A stretch of 64,000 nucleotides of DNA from Hydrogenophaga sp. NFH-34 (GCF_021401345.1 NZ_JACBGE010000022.1:1-64000); one strand, 5' to 3'; counted from the first letter of the stretch, positions 13,346 through 23,240 are shown. Program-made: numbers and translations. Notes: generated by a model not told the origin, from the letters alone.

Positions 13346-14215
13346 TCAGAGCCGCTTGGCCATGGCCTGGTGCTCGATACCGGCCTCTTCAAAAGGCGCC
13401 CCTTCGCGCAGATATCCCAGGCGGTCGTAGAACGGTACCGCGGTGCGCTGGGCGTGCAGCACGATGCGGCGGTCGCCACGGGCCCGCGCGGCCGCTTCCA
13501 GCGCCTGCATGACGGCGCGGCCGACCTGGCCACCGCGCAGCACCCGGTCCACCGCCACGCGCCCCACCTGGGCGTCGCCCTGCGCATCGGCCGGCAGCAG
13601 ACGGCCGGTGCCCACGGGCATGCCCAGGCGGTTGCGCACCAGCACGTGCACCGCGCCGGCATCGGCCGCGTCGGACTCCAGCTCTTTGGGGATCTGCTGC
13701 TCTTCCACGAACACCGCGTGCCGCACGGCGCGGGCGCCTTCGCCCAGGGAGGCCCAGTCGCCCGCCCGGGTTTGCAGCATGCTTTCACCCGCTTCGTACC
13801 CCTGCACGATGTCGCGCAGCGCCTGCGGCACCGGGCGCGAGGTCTGGGTGGCCGGGTCGGCGAACACATAGACGATTTCGCCACTGATGAGGTGCTGCTC
13901 GTCGCGGAAGATGGCACCCGTGAAGGTCATTGACGAGCTGCCGATGCGGCTGCATTGCATGGCCACGTCCAGCCGGTCGTCCACCCGCGCCGAAGCGTGG
14001 TATTCCACGGTGGCCTTGACCACGTACAGATCGCCGTCAAGCCGGTGCATGGACGCCTCGTAGGGCAAGGCCAGCGCGCGCCAGTAGTCGGCAATGGCGG
14101 TGTCGAAATACATCAGGTAGTGGCCGTTGAACACGATCTTCTGCATGTCCACTTCGGCCCAGCGCACGCGCAGGCGGTGGAAAAAGCGGAAGTCGGTTCG
14201 CTGCATCTGGGGCAT
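13346..14215 (-). CDS. YbgC/FadM-type acyl-CoA thioesterase fused to a GNAT acetyltransferase
   Basis: The start is ATG at 14215, preceded by GGAG at 6 bp; a second ATG lies three codons later. The 289-residue chain has a hotdog thioesterase at about residues 8-140 (RVRWAEVDMQKIVFNGHYLM with the catalytic-type Asp). A GNAT domain follows at about 150-289, with the acetyl-CoA-binding segment VGRAVMQALEAAARARG and the closing PFYDRLGYLREGAPFEEAG, related to YjcF/ElaA. The two activities are usually separate genes. The fused form may couple thioester hydrolysis to acyl transfer, but no substrate can be read from the neighbours. Confidence 0.87.
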   Translation of the reverse strand: MPQMQRTDFRFFHRLRVRWAEVDMQKIVFNGHYLMYFDTAIADYWRALALPYEASMHRLDGDLYVVKATVEYHASARVDDRLDVAMQCSRIGSSSMTFTGAIFRDEQHLISGEIVYVFADPATQTSRPVPQALRDIVQGYEAGESMLQTRAGDWASLGEGARAVRHAVFVEEQQIPKELESDAADAGAVHVLVRNRLGMPVGTGRLLPADAQGDAQVGRVAVDRVLRGGQVGRAVMQALEAAARARGDRRIVLHAQRTAVPFYDRLGYLREGAPFEEAGIEHQAMAKRL

Positions 14216-14358
14216 TCGTGTCTCCAGGAAAAGTTGTTGTGATCGCGACGCCAAGCGCGCCAGCGTTGGGGTAGATTCTGCCCGTCGCCCCCGCTGGCCG
14301 CTGTCGCCTGCGGCGACGGCCCGCCCCTGGCCACGGCCGCCTCCATCCCCCCTCACCC

Positions 14359-14976
14359 ATGCGCCGGAACCGCCTGTTTCTCACGCCCATCACCCGCCTT
14401 CGCCCGCTCTGCCTGAGCGCCCTGCTGGCCGTTGGCACCCTGCTGAGCCCGGTCGCTCGCGCCGACGTGCAGGACACGCTGCGCTTCACGCCGTACCGGG
14501 TCGAGGTACAGGCCGGCGAGACGCTGGCACAAGCGCTGAACCGCGCCACGCCGGTGCGGCGCTGGTGGGGCAAGCGGTTCCACGGACTGGCGACCTGGAG
14601 CCTGCGCTGGGCCTTCCGCTGGCAGGTGCTGGAAGACGGCCGCTGTGGCGTGGCCGAGGTGCTGACCACGCTGGACACCGACATCACCCTGCCCGAACTG
14701 CTGACCGACGACCCGATCCTGCGCGCCCGCTTCGACACCTATCTGGCCGCCTTGCGCGAGCACGAACTGGGACACCACGAGATCGCGCGCCAGGCCGCGC
14801 AACGGGTGGACCAGGGCCTGCGCGAACTGCCGCCGCAAAACGACTGCCGGCAACTGGAGGTGCGGGGCAATCACTGGGGGCAGGCCCAGCTCGACCGGGC
14901 ACGCGAGCAGGAGCAGGCCTACGACCGCGACACCCGCTACGGCCGCACCCAGGGCGCCTGGCTGGGCGCGGACTGA
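14359..14976 (+). CDS. DUF922 family exported zinc-protease-like protein
   Basis: A 205-residue protein with an N-terminal signal peptide (cleavage probable after SPVARA, about residue 35) and a DUF922 domain. The metal site is HELGHHEIA at about residues 135-143, an HExxH-like motif variant (HELGH) followed by a second His-rich turn. DUF922 proteins are predicted secreted zinc-dependent proteases. It is divergent from the thioesterase fusion across 143 bp and converges with the esterase gene, 10 bp away. Activity is inferred from the motif only. Confidence 0.82.
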   Translation: MRRNRLFLTPITRLRPLCLSALLAVGTLLSPVARADVQDTLRFTPYRVEVQAGETLAQALNRATPVRRWWGKRFHGLATWSLRWAFRWQVLEDGRCGVAEVLTTLDTDITLPELLTDDPILRARFDTYLAALREHELGHHEIARQAAQRVDQGLRELPPQNDCRQLEVRGNHWGQAQLDRAREQEQAYDRDTRYGRTQGAWLGAD

Positions 14977-14986
14977 GCGCTGGCGC

Positions 14987-15988
14987 TCACCGGCCCCAGG
15001 CCTGGCGCAGCGCGCGGGCCGCGTCGTTGTGGGCCTTGAGCGCTTCGGGAATGGCGCGGCCGAACTGGATGAAGCCGTGCACCACGCCGGCGTAGATCTC
15101 CAGATCCACGGGCACCCCGGCCAGCCGCAGGCGGTCGGCGTAAAGCAGGCCTTCGTCGACCAGCGGATCGCATTCGGCCAGGCCCACCCAGGCCGGCGCC
15201 ACACCGTCCAGGTCGCGCTCGTGCCCGCTGGCGTCGACCCCGTCGAGGGGGGCAAAACGCCAGTCGTCGCGGTCGGCCGGACCGCGCAGGTAGTGGCCGA
15301 AGAAGTACTGGATGTGCGGCTCTTCCAGGATGAAGCCGTGCGCAAAACGCTGGTGGCTGGGCGTGTCCTGGTGGCCACAGGTGCCAGGGTAGAACAGCAG
15401 TTGCAGCGACAGCGGCCAGCCCGCATCGCGGGCGGCGATGGCGGTGACGGCCGAAAGCGTGCCGCCGGCGCTGTCGCCGCCGACAGCGATGCGCGCCGCG
15501 TCCAGACCCAAGGCCGCCGCGTGCTCGCGCAGCCAGGCCAGGGCGTCCCAGGCGTCATTCACCGCGGTCGGGAACACCGACTCGGGCGCCAGCCGGTAGT
15601 CGAGCGCGATCACGGCGCCGCGGGACAGGTGCGCCAGGTGCCGGCACAGCGGTTCGTGCGTGGCGATGTTGCCCACGGTGAACCCGCCCCCGTGCAGGTA
15701 CAGCAGCACGGGCAGGGGTTCGCCCTCGCCCGCCGCCACCGGGGCAAACAGGCGGGCGGGCAAGACGTGGCCGTCGCGGGCGGGGATGCGCAGGTCCTCC
15801 ACGCGCGGCAGCTTGTGGTTCGGGATGTCGACGACGCCCGCACCCGCCGCGTAGGCGCGCTTGGCCTGTTCCGGCGTCAGGGCGTGCAAAGGGGGATGCC
15901 CGGCGCGGGCGACGCGGTCGATGAAGCCCCGCATGGCGTGGGTCAGCAGGCTGCGGGGATGGGTCGGGTGCGAAGACATGGGCGGCAT
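14987..15988 (-). CDS. alpha/beta hydrolase, hormone-sensitive lipase-like esterase
   Basis: 333 residues with the HSL-family oxyanion motif HGGGFTVGN at about residue 100, the nucleophile elbow GGDSAGGT at about 169-176, the acid in ECDPLVDEG and the catalytic His in VVHGFIQF. These enzymes hydrolyse short-chain esters. An ATG three codons downstream (15979) is an equally plausible start. It is convergent with the DUF922 gene and divergent from the alcohol dehydrogenase. No operon partner suggests the substrate. Confidence 0.88.
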   Translation of the reverse strand: MPPMSSHPTHPRSLLTHAMRGFIDRVARAGHPPLHALTPEQAKRAYAAGAGVVDIPNHKLPRVEDLRIPARDGHVLPARLFAPVAAGEGEPLPVLLYLHGGGFTVGNIATHEPLCRHLAHLSRGAVIALDYRLAPESVFPTAVNDAWDALAWLREHAAALGLDAARIAVGGDSAGGTLSAVTAIAARDAGWPLSLQLLFYPGTCGHQDTPSHQRFAHGFILEEPHIQYFFGHYLRGPADRDDWRFAPLDGVDASGHERDLDGVAPAWVGLAECDPLVDEGLLYADRLRLAGVPVDLEIYAGVVHGFIQFGRAIPEALKAHNDAARALRQAWGR

Positions 15989-16110
15989 TCTGCCGCGCCG
16001 GGCGGTTCGCTGCCGTGCAAGGGTTGACCCTTGCGCGACCGCAGCCGCCCGCAGCCTCCCCGTATAGTGGAACGCGCTGCATCCGCCAGAACCAGAACCC
16101 GGAGACCCCC

Positions 16111-17268
16111 GTGCCCCAGATCCTGTACGTCACCAACATCCTGATCGAAGACGGCGCCCTGGCGCAATTGCCGGCCGAATGCGCGCGCATCGGCATCCGC
16201 AAACCGCTGATCGTGACCGACGCGGGCGTCAAGGCTGCCGGCCTGCTGGCCCAGGCACTGGCCGCCTTGCCCGATCTGCCGGCGGCCGTGTTCGACCAGA
16301 CCCCCAGCAACCCGACCGAAGCGGCCGTGCGCGCCGCCGTCGCGGTGTACCGGGAACAGGGGTGCGATGGCCTGATCGCTCTGGGCGGCGGCAGCTCCAT
16401 CGACTGCGCCAAGGGCGTGGCGATCGCCGCCACGCACGAAGGCCCGCTCAAGACCTACGCCACCATCGAAGGCGGTTCGCCCCGGATCACGGCCGCCGTG
16501 CCGCCACTGATCGCCATTCCCACCACGGCCGGCACCGGCAGCGAAGTGGCGCGCGGCGCCATCGTGATCGTGGACGACGGCCGCAAGCTCGGCTTCCATT
16601 CCTGGCACCTGGTGCCAAAAACCGCCCTGCTCGATCCGGCGCTCACGCTGGGCCTGCCGCCGCTGCTGACCGCCGCCACGGGCATGGACGCCATCGCCCA
16701 CTGCATGGAAACCTTCATGGCCGCGCCCTTCAACCCGCCCGCCGACGGCATCGCGCTGGACGGCCTGCAGCGCGGCTGGGCCCACATCGAACGCGCGACC
16801 ACCAACGGCCAGGACCGCGAAGCGCGGCTGAACATGATGAGCGCCAGCATGCAGGGCGCGATGGCGTTCCAGAAAGGGCTGGGCTGCGTGCATTCGCTCA
16901 GCCACAGCCTGGGCGGCGTGAACCCGCGCCTGCACCACGGCACGCTCAACGCCCTCTTCCTGCCGACCGTGATCGCCTTCAACGCCGGCGCCGAGAACGT
17001 GCGCCGTGAACGCCGCCTGCAGCGCATGGCCCAGGCCATGGATCTGCCCAGCGACCGCGACGACGAACTCACGGCGGCCCTGCTGGGCGCATCGATCAAG
17101 GCGCTCAACGAGCGCCTGGGCCTGCCCCCAGGCCTGGCGGCGCTGGGCGTGACACCGGCCGTTTTTGATCAGGTGATTGAAGGCGCCCTGGCCGACCACT
17201 GCCACAAGACCAATCCGCGCCTGGCCAGCGCGGCCGACTACCGGGCCATGCTCGAAGCGGCGATGTGA
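16111..17268 (+). CDS. iron-containing alcohol dehydrogenase
   Basis: GTG at 16111 follows CGGAG at 6-7 bp and gives 385 residues beginning [15 protein letters not shown]; the open frame further upstream is not family-like. NAD-binding [14 protein letters not shown] lies at about residues 92-105. The Fe-binding set is [19 protein letters not shown] and [12 protein letters not shown]. This class III family includes 1,2-propanediol, 4-hydroxybutyrate and other alcohol oxidoreductases; the exact substrate is not evident. A CCGTATAGT -10-like box lies about 45 bp upstream. Confidence 0.9.
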   Translation: MPQILYVTNILIEDGALAQLPAECARIGIRKPLIVTDAGVKAAGLLAQALAALPDLPAAVFDQTPSNPTEAAVRAAVAVYREQGCDGLIALGGGSSIDCAKGVAIAATHEGPLKTYATIEGGSPRITAAVPPLIAIPTTAGTGSEVARGAIVIVDDGRKLGFHSWHLVPKTALLDPALTLGLPPLLTAATGMDAIAHCMETFMAAPFNPPADGIALDGLQRGWAHIERATTNGQDREARLNMMSASMQGAMAFQKGLGCVHSLSHSLGGVNPRLHHGTLNALFLPTVIAFNAGAENVRRERRLQRMAQAMDLPSDRDDELTAALLGASIKALNERLGLPPGLAALGVTPAVFDQVIEGALADHCHKTNPRLASAADYRAMLEAAM

Positions 17269-17304
17269 CACCCAGGCAGGCGGTCAATGCTGGCGGCCGG
17301 TGAA

Positions 17305-17322
17305 GGCCGGGAGATCCCGGCC
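17305..17322 (+). terminator. hairpin after the alcohol dehydrogenase
   Basis: GGCCGGG / CCCGGCC stem with an AGAT loop, between the convergent dehydrogenase and lipoprotein genes. No T run on either strand, so termination strength is doubtful. Confidence 0.4.
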
Positions 17323-17355
17323 AAGCAGCCCAGCCGGCCGTTCGCGTGCCCGACC

Positions 17356-17862
17356 TCAGTTCAGGCGCGTGAGCGTCTCTTCCAGGAACGCGGTCGGGTA
17401 GCCCTGGGCATCGTCGGGCGAGTCGGGGTCGCCAATACGCAACTGCCCGTTCTGCAGCGACAGCAGCACCTTGCCTTCGCCCTGCGACGAGCTGCCATTG
17501 AACCGGTCGGTCGACAGGCCGTTGAGTGTGCTGGTGCCGACGTGTGTCATCTGCAGGTTCGACAGCACCTTCTTGTCGCGCACGCTCGGGCCGGAGCAGG
17601 CGTTGCCGACGTAGGCATAGGCCACCACGTCGCCCGTGAAGCTGTTGGCGCCGGTCTTGTTGAAGTCGGCCCGCAACTGGGCCGAGGCCCCGCTGTCGGC
17701 CACGCAGCGGCTGATCCAGGAGCCGATGTAGGGTGCCACCGGATCGCTGGAGCCATCACCGGGCACCGGGTCGTCGCTGCCACCGCAGGCGCTCAGTGCG
17801 GTGGCACCGGCCAGCATCAGGGAAGCCAGCGTCAGCCGGCGGGTCGTGATCGTGGTCGTCAT
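17356..17862 (-). CDS. predicted lipoprotein of unknown function
   Basis: The 168-residue product starts with a lipoprotein signal, LMLAGATALSACGGSDD, lipobox LSAC with the lipidated Cys at about residue 26. A short Asp/Gly/Ser linker follows, then a mainly beta, Ser/Thr/Asn-rich domain with two more cysteines (SRCVAD and GNACSGP) that could form a disulfide. Anchoring in the outer or inner membrane facing the periplasm is expected. I recognise no named family. It stands alone between a convergent dehydrogenase and the TerB-like gene. Confidence 0.75.
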   Translation of the reverse strand: MTTTITTRRLTLASLMLAGATALSACGGSDDPVPGDGSSDPVAPYIGSWISRCVADSGASAQLRADFNKTGANSFTGDVVAYAYVGNACSGPSVRDKKVLSNLQMTHVGTSTLNGLSTDRFNGSSSQGEGKVLLSLQNGQLRIGDPDSPDDAQGYPTAFLEETLTRLN

Positions 17863-17986
17863 GGGTTCTCTCCGGGAAATGCGGAAGCCCTAGGCTAGCG
17901 CTTTCCCGCGGCCTGTTCGTTTCCGACCGTCCGGCGCAACGGCAAACAAATGTGAGGAATGCAGCCGGACGCAACGCCCGCCGGCC

Positions 17987-18997
17987 TCAGACCCCACCCC
18001 GGACCATGGCCATGACCTTGCCGGCGTCGAGCCCGCGGGCCGTCTGCTCGATCTGCGGCAGGTAGCGGTTCTGCAACTGTTTGGCCGGCCCCAGCAGGTC
18101 CTGGAAGGTCTGTTGCAGCAAGGCCGTGCTCATGACCCGTCCGCCGGCGTAGTACCGCTTGGCCACCTGGCCCAGCGCATAGGTGGTGGCAAAGGAAAAC
18201 GCCACGCCCGTGGCCGCGCGGCCCAAGCCGCCCACGGTGCGCCCCAGGGCCTTGCCCAGCAGGCCGCCGATGAGCTTGCGGCCGAACTGTTCGATGTACT
18301 GCGAGGTGATGCCGACCCCGGCGGCCGCGATGAATTCCTTGATGTGACCTTGGTCCAGTTCCACGCCATGCGCCTTGCCCACGGCATAGACCATCTTGAC
18401 CTGCAGCGGAATGATGGCCATCGAGGCCCAGGACTGCGGCAACAGCTCCAGCGCCCCGGTCAGCAAGGCGTGGTTGAGGATGGACTGGTCCAGCGCGGCG
18501 TCGCGGGCCGGGTCTGCAGGGTTGGCGGTTTCGCTGCCCACCCCGTTGTCGGTGACGAGGGTGGCCGCAGGCACCAGCGCCACCACCTCGGCCGGCACAG
18601 CCTGGGCCGGCGCGCTGCGCTCGGCGGCTTCGGCCAGGGCATCGGCGCTCTGCGCTGCGGCAGCCGCCTGCTCGCTCAGACCCAGACGCTGGCGCAGCGT
18701 GGCAAGAAACGCCGTTTCGGCCGGGCTCTGGCGCCCGTCGGCATCGCACACGCAAACGGCCATTTCGTACGCCAGCTGGCGCTGGCCTTCGTCGCCAAGG
18801 TCGGCCACTGCGTCGTCCATGCCAGTGCGCCGCAACAGAACGTCCTGATACAGGCCCGCCAGGCTGGCGCCCCCTTCGTGGCCCAGGTTCTCGGCCATGC
18901 GCCGGATGGCCTCGCGTTCGCTGTCGGCCTTGTGCGCATCGGCAAACGCGGCCAGCAGGGCCAAGGTCAGAAGGGCTTGCTGTTCTTTCGGGGTCAT
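17987..18997 (-). CDS. TerB-like protein with C-terminal glycine-rich (DUF697-like) region
   Basis: I take the ATG at 18997 ([20 protein letters not shown]), giving 336 residues. The N-terminal ~130 residues resemble the TerB tellurite-resistance helical domain: acidic helices with [17 protein letters not shown] and [20 protein letters not shown]. After an Ala/Pro linker, residues ~190-300 contain [12 protein letters not shown] and Gly-rich hydrophobic helices similar to DUF697 domains of YcjF-like membrane-associated proteins. Such proteins sense or respond to envelope or metal stress, but the role is uncertain. It is divergent from yciB. Confidence 0.7.
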   Translation of the reverse strand: MTPKEQQALLTLALLAAFADAHKADSEREAIRRMAENLGHEGGASLAGLYQDVLLRRTGMDDAVADLGDEGQRQLAYEMAVCVCDADGRQSPAETAFLATLRQRLGLSEQAAAAAQSADALAEAAERSAPAQAVPAEVVALVPAATLVTDNGVGSETANPADPARDAALDQSILNHALLTGALELLPQSWASMAIIPLQVKMVYAVGKAHGVELDQGHIKEFIAAAGVGITSQYIEQFGRKLIGGLLGKALGRTVGGLGRAATGVAFSFATTYALGQVAKRYYAGGRVMSTALLQQTFQDLLGPAKQLQNRYLPQIEQTARGLDAGKVMAMVRGGV

Positions 18998-19103
18998 GGT
19001 GTCAAACGCTCCAGGAAGGTAGGCCCCGGGTGGACCGCGGCCGGGGCCGGGAGTTCCACGGCCCCGGCCAAAACCCGGCGCGGACCCGGGGCCCGGCAAG
19101 CAG

Positions 19104-19117
19104 GGATAATTCCGCCC
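19104..19117 (+). promoter_or_regulatory. GGATAATTCCGCCC start-proximal promoter of yciB
   Basis: A GATAAT -10 box (19105-19110) ends 7 bp before the ATG at 19118, with no Shine-Dalgarno sequence between. Transcription would begin at the start codon, giving a leaderless mRNA. The same block precedes map at 39312. Confidence 0.45.
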
Positions 19118-19669
19118 ATGCGGCTTCTCATCGACTTTTTCCCCATCGGCCTGTTCGTGGCCGCGTACAAGCTGTACGACATCTACGTGGCCACGGCGGT
19201 GCTGATGGCCGCCACGGTCGTGCAGACCGGCCTGATCTACGCCGTCGACCGCAAGCTCCAGACCCTGCACAAGGTGACGCTGGTGCTGGTGATCGTGTTC
19301 GGCGTGCTGACCCTGGCCCTGCACGATGAACGCTTCATCAAGTGGAAACCCACGGTGCTCTACGCCAGCATGGCCATCGTGCTGGCCGCCGCGCTGTGGA
19401 TCTGGAAGAAGAACTTCCTGCAGATCCTGCTGGGCAGCCAACTGCGCCTGCCCGACGCCGTCTGGGCCCGGCTGACGCTGATCTGGGTCGCCTACTTCCT
19501 GTTCATGGCCGGCATCAACGCCTGGGTGGCGGCGTTCTACAGCACCGAGGCCTGGGTGAATTTCAAGCTCTGGGGTTATGCCTTCCCGGTGATCTTCATC
19601 GTCGGCCAGGGCCTGTACATCGCGCCCCACCTCAAGGATCGGGACGGCGAGCCGGGGTCTTCCTCATGA
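19118..19669 (+). CDS. yciB: inner membrane septation protein A (YciB)
   Basis: 183-residue integral membrane protein beginning [18 protein letters not shown], the characteristic opening of the YciB/IspZ family. About five transmembrane helices follow, with [20 protein letters not shown] near the end. YciB acts at the inner membrane in cell-envelope and division maintenance. It ends in an ATGA overlap with the bolA-like gene, so the two are translationally coupled, and a parvulin gene follows; yciB-bolA-ppiC is a common betaproteobacterial order. Confidence 0.94.
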   Translation: MRLLIDFFPIGLFVAAYKLYDIYVATAVLMAATVVQTGLIYAVDRKLQTLHKVTLVLVIVFGVLTLALHDERFIKWKPTVLYASMAIVLAAALWIWKKNFLQILLGSQLRLPDAVWARLTLIWVAYFLFMAGINAWVAAFYSTEAWVNFKLWGYAFPVIFIVGQGLYIAPHLKDRDGEPGSSS

Positions 19670-19965
19670 GCACGCCCGCCGTGCATCCGGTGGTGCCGAC
19701 CACCGACGCCATCGAAGCCACCCTGCGCGCGGCCCTGGCGCCCACGGAGCTGGAAGTGATCGACGAGAGCGCTGCCCACGCCGGCCACGCGGGCGCCAAC
19801 GGTCTGGGTTATGGCACCCATTTCCGGGTGCGCATCGGCGGGCCCGCCTTCGACGGCCACTCGCGCGTGGCCCAGCACCGCCTTGTGTATGATGCGCTGC
19901 GTTCTTTCACCGAGGCCGGGCTGCACGCCTTGGCCATCGAAATCCGGCCGCACACCCGCTCCTGA
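19666..19965 (+). CDS. bolA: BolA family protein
   Basis: A 99-residue protein with the BolA fold signature: [11 protein letters not shown] at the N-terminal beta strand and the core [18 protein letters not shown] followed by LVYDALRSF. The conserved His in AQHRLVY would help bind a shared [2Fe-2S] cluster with a monothiol glutaredoxin. BolA proteins act in iron-sulfur trafficking, stress morphology and transcription control. The ATG overlaps the yciB stop, and the parvulin gene lies 97 bp downstream. Confidence 0.92.
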   Translation: MSTPAVHPVVPTTDAIEATLRAALAPTELEVIDESAAHAGHAGANGLGYGTHFRVRIGGPAFDGHSRVAQHRLVYDALRSFTEAGLHALAIEIRPHTRS

Positions 19966-20062
19966 GACCCACCACGGTTCCGCGCACTCTTCCGACCTGA
20001 GCCTGCAACTTGCGCCCGCGTCCGGCATCCAACCCGTTTTCCATTCCCCTTCGAGGATCTTC

Positions 20063-20842
20063 ATGAAAGCAACCCTGTCGGCCCTGACCGCGGCCGCCCT
20101 GATCTGCGTCGCTCCCTGGGCCGCTGCGCAGAACGTCGCCATCGTCAATGGCAAACCCGTTCCGTCCGCGCGTGTCGACGCCCTGGTCCAGCAGATCGAG
20201 GCCTCGGGCCAGCCGGTGACCGACGAACTGCGCGAGCGCGTCAAGGAAGAAGCCATCCTGCGCGAAATCTTCATGCAGGAAGCGCAGAAACGGGGCGTTG
20301 CCGCCACGGCGGAATACAAAACCCAGATGGAACTGGCGCGCCAGACCATCCTGATCCGCACGCTGTTCGCCGACTGGCAGAAGAAGAACCCGGTCACCGA
20401 CGCCGACATCCAGGCCGAATACGACAAGTTCGCCGCCGCCAACAGCGGCAAGGAATACCGTGCCCGCCACATCCTGGTGGAAAAGGAAGACGAGGCCAAG
20501 GCCCTGATCGCGGCCATCAAGGGTGGCGCCAAGTTCGAAGACCTGGCCAAGCAGAAATCCAAGGACCCGGGCTCCGGCGCCAACGGCGGCGATCTCGACT
20601 GGGCCAACGCCGCCAGCTACGTGACCGAATTCTCGGAAGCCATGGTCAAGCTCGACAAGGGCCAGATGACCGAGGCCCCGGTCAAGAGCCAGTTCGGCTG
20701 GCACGTGATCCGCGTGGACGACGTCCGCCAGGCCCAACTGCCCAAGCTGGAAGAGGTCAAGGCCGAGATCGCCCAGCAGCTGAGCCAGCAAAAGATGGCC
20801 GAATTCCAGCGCAACCTGCGCGAAAAGGCCAAGGTGCAATAA
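20063..20842 (+). CDS. periplasmic parvulin-type peptidyl-prolyl isomerase
   Basis: ATG at 20063 follows GAGGATCTTC. The 259-residue product has a signal peptide (MKATLSALTAAALICVAPW..AAA), an N-terminal chaperone-like helical segment of the SurA/PrsA kind, and a PpiC domain at about residues 135-225. That domain carries RARHILVEKEDEAKALIAAI, SKDPGSGANGGDLDW and SQFGWHVIRVDDVR. It isomerises prolyl bonds in exported proteins. A strong terminator follows 22 bp after the stop, closing the yciB-bolA-ppiC unit. Confidence 0.92.
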   Translation: MKATLSALTAAALICVAPWAAAQNVAIVNGKPVPSARVDALVQQIEASGQPVTDELRERVKEEAILREIFMQEAQKRGVAATAEYKTQMELARQTILIRTLFADWQKKNPVTDADIQAEYDKFAAANSGKEYRARHILVEKEDEAKALIAAIKGGAKFEDLAKQKSKDPGSGANGGDLDWANAASYVTEFSEAMVKLDKGQMTEAPVKSQFGWHVIRVDDVRQAQLPKLEEVKAEIAQQLSQQKMAEFQRNLREKAKVQ

Positions 20843-20863
20843 GCGCTTCCCGCATCCGCACCG

Positions 20864-20889
20864 ACGCGCCCTCCGGGCGCGTTTTTTTT
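20864..20889 (+). terminator. Rho-independent terminator after the parvulin gene
   Basis: ACGCGCCC, loop TCC, GGGCGCGT (20864-20882) followed by a run of seven T. A textbook intrinsic terminator. Confidence 0.95.
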
Positions 20890-20997
20890 GCGCTGTGCGA
20901 CCAGTGGCTCGCCATGTCACGGGGCAGGTGGCTCCATCGGCCCCTGCAAAGCCTCCTAAAGTGGACCCAACTGCCCCAAAACCGGAGGAGATGTCCC

Positions 20998-22416
20998 ATG
21001 GATGGCAATGCCAGCACCGAAAGCCCAGGCCCGGCAGCGCCCGACCGGCGCCCCGGGCGCCGCGGCCTGGACTGGAACCGGGCCACCCGCTTCATGGCCG
21101 CCGAACGCGAGGACTACGTCCAGCGCAACCCCGCGTCGGCGGTGCTGGCCCGCCAGGCGGCCGAACACCTGCTGTTCGGGGTGCCGCTGCACTGGATGAA
21201 CGACTGGGGCACGCCCTTTGCCCTGCACGTGGAGCACGCAACCGGCGTCGACGTGGTCGATGTGGACAGCCATACGCTGGTGGACTTCTGCCTGGGTGAC
21301 ACGGGCGCCATGTTCGGCCATGCGCCCCCGCCCGTGGCCGCGGCCGTACAGCACCAGGCCGCCCGCGGGTACACCACCATGCTGGCCACGCAGGACGCGG
21401 CCGAAGTCGGCCGGCTGCTGGCCGGCCGTTTCGGCCTGCCCTACTGGCAGTTCGCGCTCAGCGCGACCGACGCCAACCGCTACATCGTGCGCTGGATCCG
21501 TGCGGCCACGGGTCGCAAGAAGATCCTGGTGTTCAACGGCTGTTACCACGGCACCATCGAAGACGTGTTCGTCGACCTGGTCGAAGGCCAGCCGGTGCAG
21601 CGCGACAGCCTGCTGGGCCAGGTGCACAACCTGCTGGAACACACGGTGGTCGTCGAATTCAACGACCTGCCGGCGCTGGAAGCCGCTCTGGCCAACGGCG
21701 ACGTGGCCTGCGTGCTGGCCGAACCGGTCATGACCAACATCGGCATGGTGCTGCCCGAACCGGGCTTCTGGCGCGCCGCCCAAGCGCTCATCCACCGCCA
21801 TGGCAGCTTGCTGGTGATGGACGAAACCCACTGCATCAGCACCGGCCCGGGCGGTCACGCCCGGGCGCACGGCATCGATGCCGACGCCGTGGTGATGGGC
21901 AAACCGGTGGCCGGCGGCCTGCCCAGTGCCGTGTACGGCATGAGTGCGGCGCTGGCCGACCGCGCGGTCCAGGCCAAGCGCCAGGCGCCGCCCGGGCACA
22001 GCGGCATCGGCACCACGCTCACCGGCAACATGCTGGCCATGGCCGCCATGCGCGCGGCGCTGTCCGAAGTGATGACCGAAGCCGCCTACGCCCACATGCT
22101 GGCGCTGGCCGAGCGCCTGGCCGACGGCATCCGTGCCGTGATCGCCCGCCACCAGTTGCCCTGGTGCGTGACCCAGGTGGGCGCGCGCGTGGAGTTCCAG
22201 TTCTGCGCCGAGCCACCGAAGAACGGCACCGAGGCCGACCGCGTGATGGACCCCGAACTGGAACACCTGATCCACCTGGGCCTGCTCAACCGGGGCGTGC
22301 TGATCACGCCCTTCCACAACATGATGCTGGTCAGCCCGGTGACCACGCCCGAGCATGTGGCGCAGTTGCTGGGGTCGCTCGACGAGGTGCTGGCGGCCAT
22401 CGTGGCGCGCGCCTGA
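20998..22416 (+). CDS. PLP-dependent class III aminotransferase
   Basis: ATG at 20998 lies 8 bp after GGAGGAG; an ATG seven bases upstream is out of frame. The 472-residue protein is a fold-type I class III aminotransferase related to glutamate-1-semialdehyde aminomutase. It shows FNGCYHGTIEDVF, the PLP-stacking MDETHCIS and the Schiff-base lysine in VVMGKPVAGGLPSAVYG at about residue 300. True hemL length is about 430, and the N-terminal segment here is longer, so it is a relative rather than hemL itself. It is a single gene behind a terminator, with no pathway neighbours to suggest a substrate. Confidence 0.87.
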   Translation: MDGNASTESPGPAAPDRRPGRRGLDWNRATRFMAAEREDYVQRNPASAVLARQAAEHLLFGVPLHWMNDWGTPFALHVEHATGVDVVDVDSHTLVDFCLGDTGAMFGHAPPPVAAAVQHQAARGYTTMLATQDAAEVGRLLAGRFGLPYWQFALSATDANRYIVRWIRAATGRKKILVFNGCYHGTIEDVFVDLVEGQPVQRDSLLGQVHNLLEHTVVVEFNDLPALEAALANGDVACVLAEPVMTNIGMVLPEPGFWRAAQALIHRHGSLLVMDETHCISTGPGGHARAHGIDADAVVMGKPVAGGLPSAVYGMSAALADRAVQAKRQAPPGHSGIGTTLTGNMLAMAAMRAALSEVMTEAAYAHMLALAERLADGIRAVIARHQLPWCVTQVGARVEFQFCAEPPKNGTEADRVMDPELEHLIHLGLLNRGVLITPFHNMMLVSPVTTPEHVAQLLGSLDEVLAAIVARA

Positions 22417-22481
22417 TCTTCCCTACCCGCAGCCGCCCTCGCCTCTCGGCACGAATGGGCCACGGGCCCGCCAGGGTTGTT

Positions 22482-23240
22482 TCAGCGGAACAGCCAGACC
22501 GCGCCGCCCACCAGGCCAATGAGCACCGGCTGGTGCACCAGGTAGTAACTCAGGCTCCAGCGGCCCCAGGTGGCCAGGGCGCGGCGCGGCCCGGTGGCCG
22601 GCGCATCGGCTGCGCCCAGCCACTGCGGCCGGTGCCGCAACGCCCAGTGTCCGGCCGCCAGGCCCCACCACATGGCGCCGAGCCACGGCAGCAACGGCAC
22701 GTAGTCCTGGGTCACCGGCAGGCGGCTGACGAAGCCCAGCGCGTTCCAGCCCGGCTGGTTCAGCCAGGTCAGCGTCGGCCACGCGGTGATCACGGCCGGT
22801 GCGGCGAATTTGGCCGCGATGGCCAGCGCGCCCAGCGGCCAGAGCCAGCCGCCCCAGCCCGCGGTCAGGCGCGCCACGATCAGCATGGCGGCCATGCCGT
22901 GCAGGATGCCGAAGTAGATGAAGCTGTCAGGGAACATCAGCGCCGAGCCCGCCGTCACCAGCAGCGCCCCCGCCGTCACCTGGGCCCAGCGGCGCCAGAA
23001 CCGCGGCCAGCCCAGGCCGGCGTGGTGCGCCACCGCCTGCGACAGCCCGGCGGTGAACACGAATAGGCCGACGATGGCGGTCCGCTGCACGTACCAGAAC
23101 GGATCGCGCGAAAAGCTGGCGTCGATCAGGCCGAAGTGGTCGAGGTCGTAACAGAAGTGGTAGACCGTCATCCACAACATCGCCAGCGACCGCAGGATGT
23201 CGATGCGGTCAAGGCGCCCGGCTCCCCGCGCCGCGGTCAT
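22482..23240 (-). CDS. DUF1624 (heparan-alpha-glucosaminide acetyltransferase-like) membrane protein
   Basis: 252-residue polytopic protein beginning RLDRIDILRSLAMLWMTVYH, the DUF1624/HGSNAT N-terminal signature. The His and Asp of YHFCYDLDHFG and FYFGILHG-like IYFGILHGMAAML follow, and the C-terminal SLSYYLVHQPVLIGL is typical of membrane acyltransferases. Seven or so transmembrane helices are expected. The acyl acceptor is unknown. Its ATG overlaps the stop of the upstream hydrolase gene by four bases, so the two are coupled. Confidence 0.88.
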   Translation of the reverse strand: MTAARGAGRLDRIDILRSLAMLWMTVYHFCYDLDHFGLIDASFSRDPFWYVQRTAIVGLFVFTAGLSQAVAHHAGLGWPRFWRRWAQVTAGALLVTAGSALMFPDSFIYFGILHGMAAMLIVARLTAGWGGWLWPLGALAIAAKFAAPAVITAWPTLTWLNQPGWNALGFVSRLPVTQDYVPLLPWLGAMWWGLAAGHWALRHRPQWLGAADAPATGPRRALATWGRWSLSYYLVHQPVLIGLVGGAVWLFR

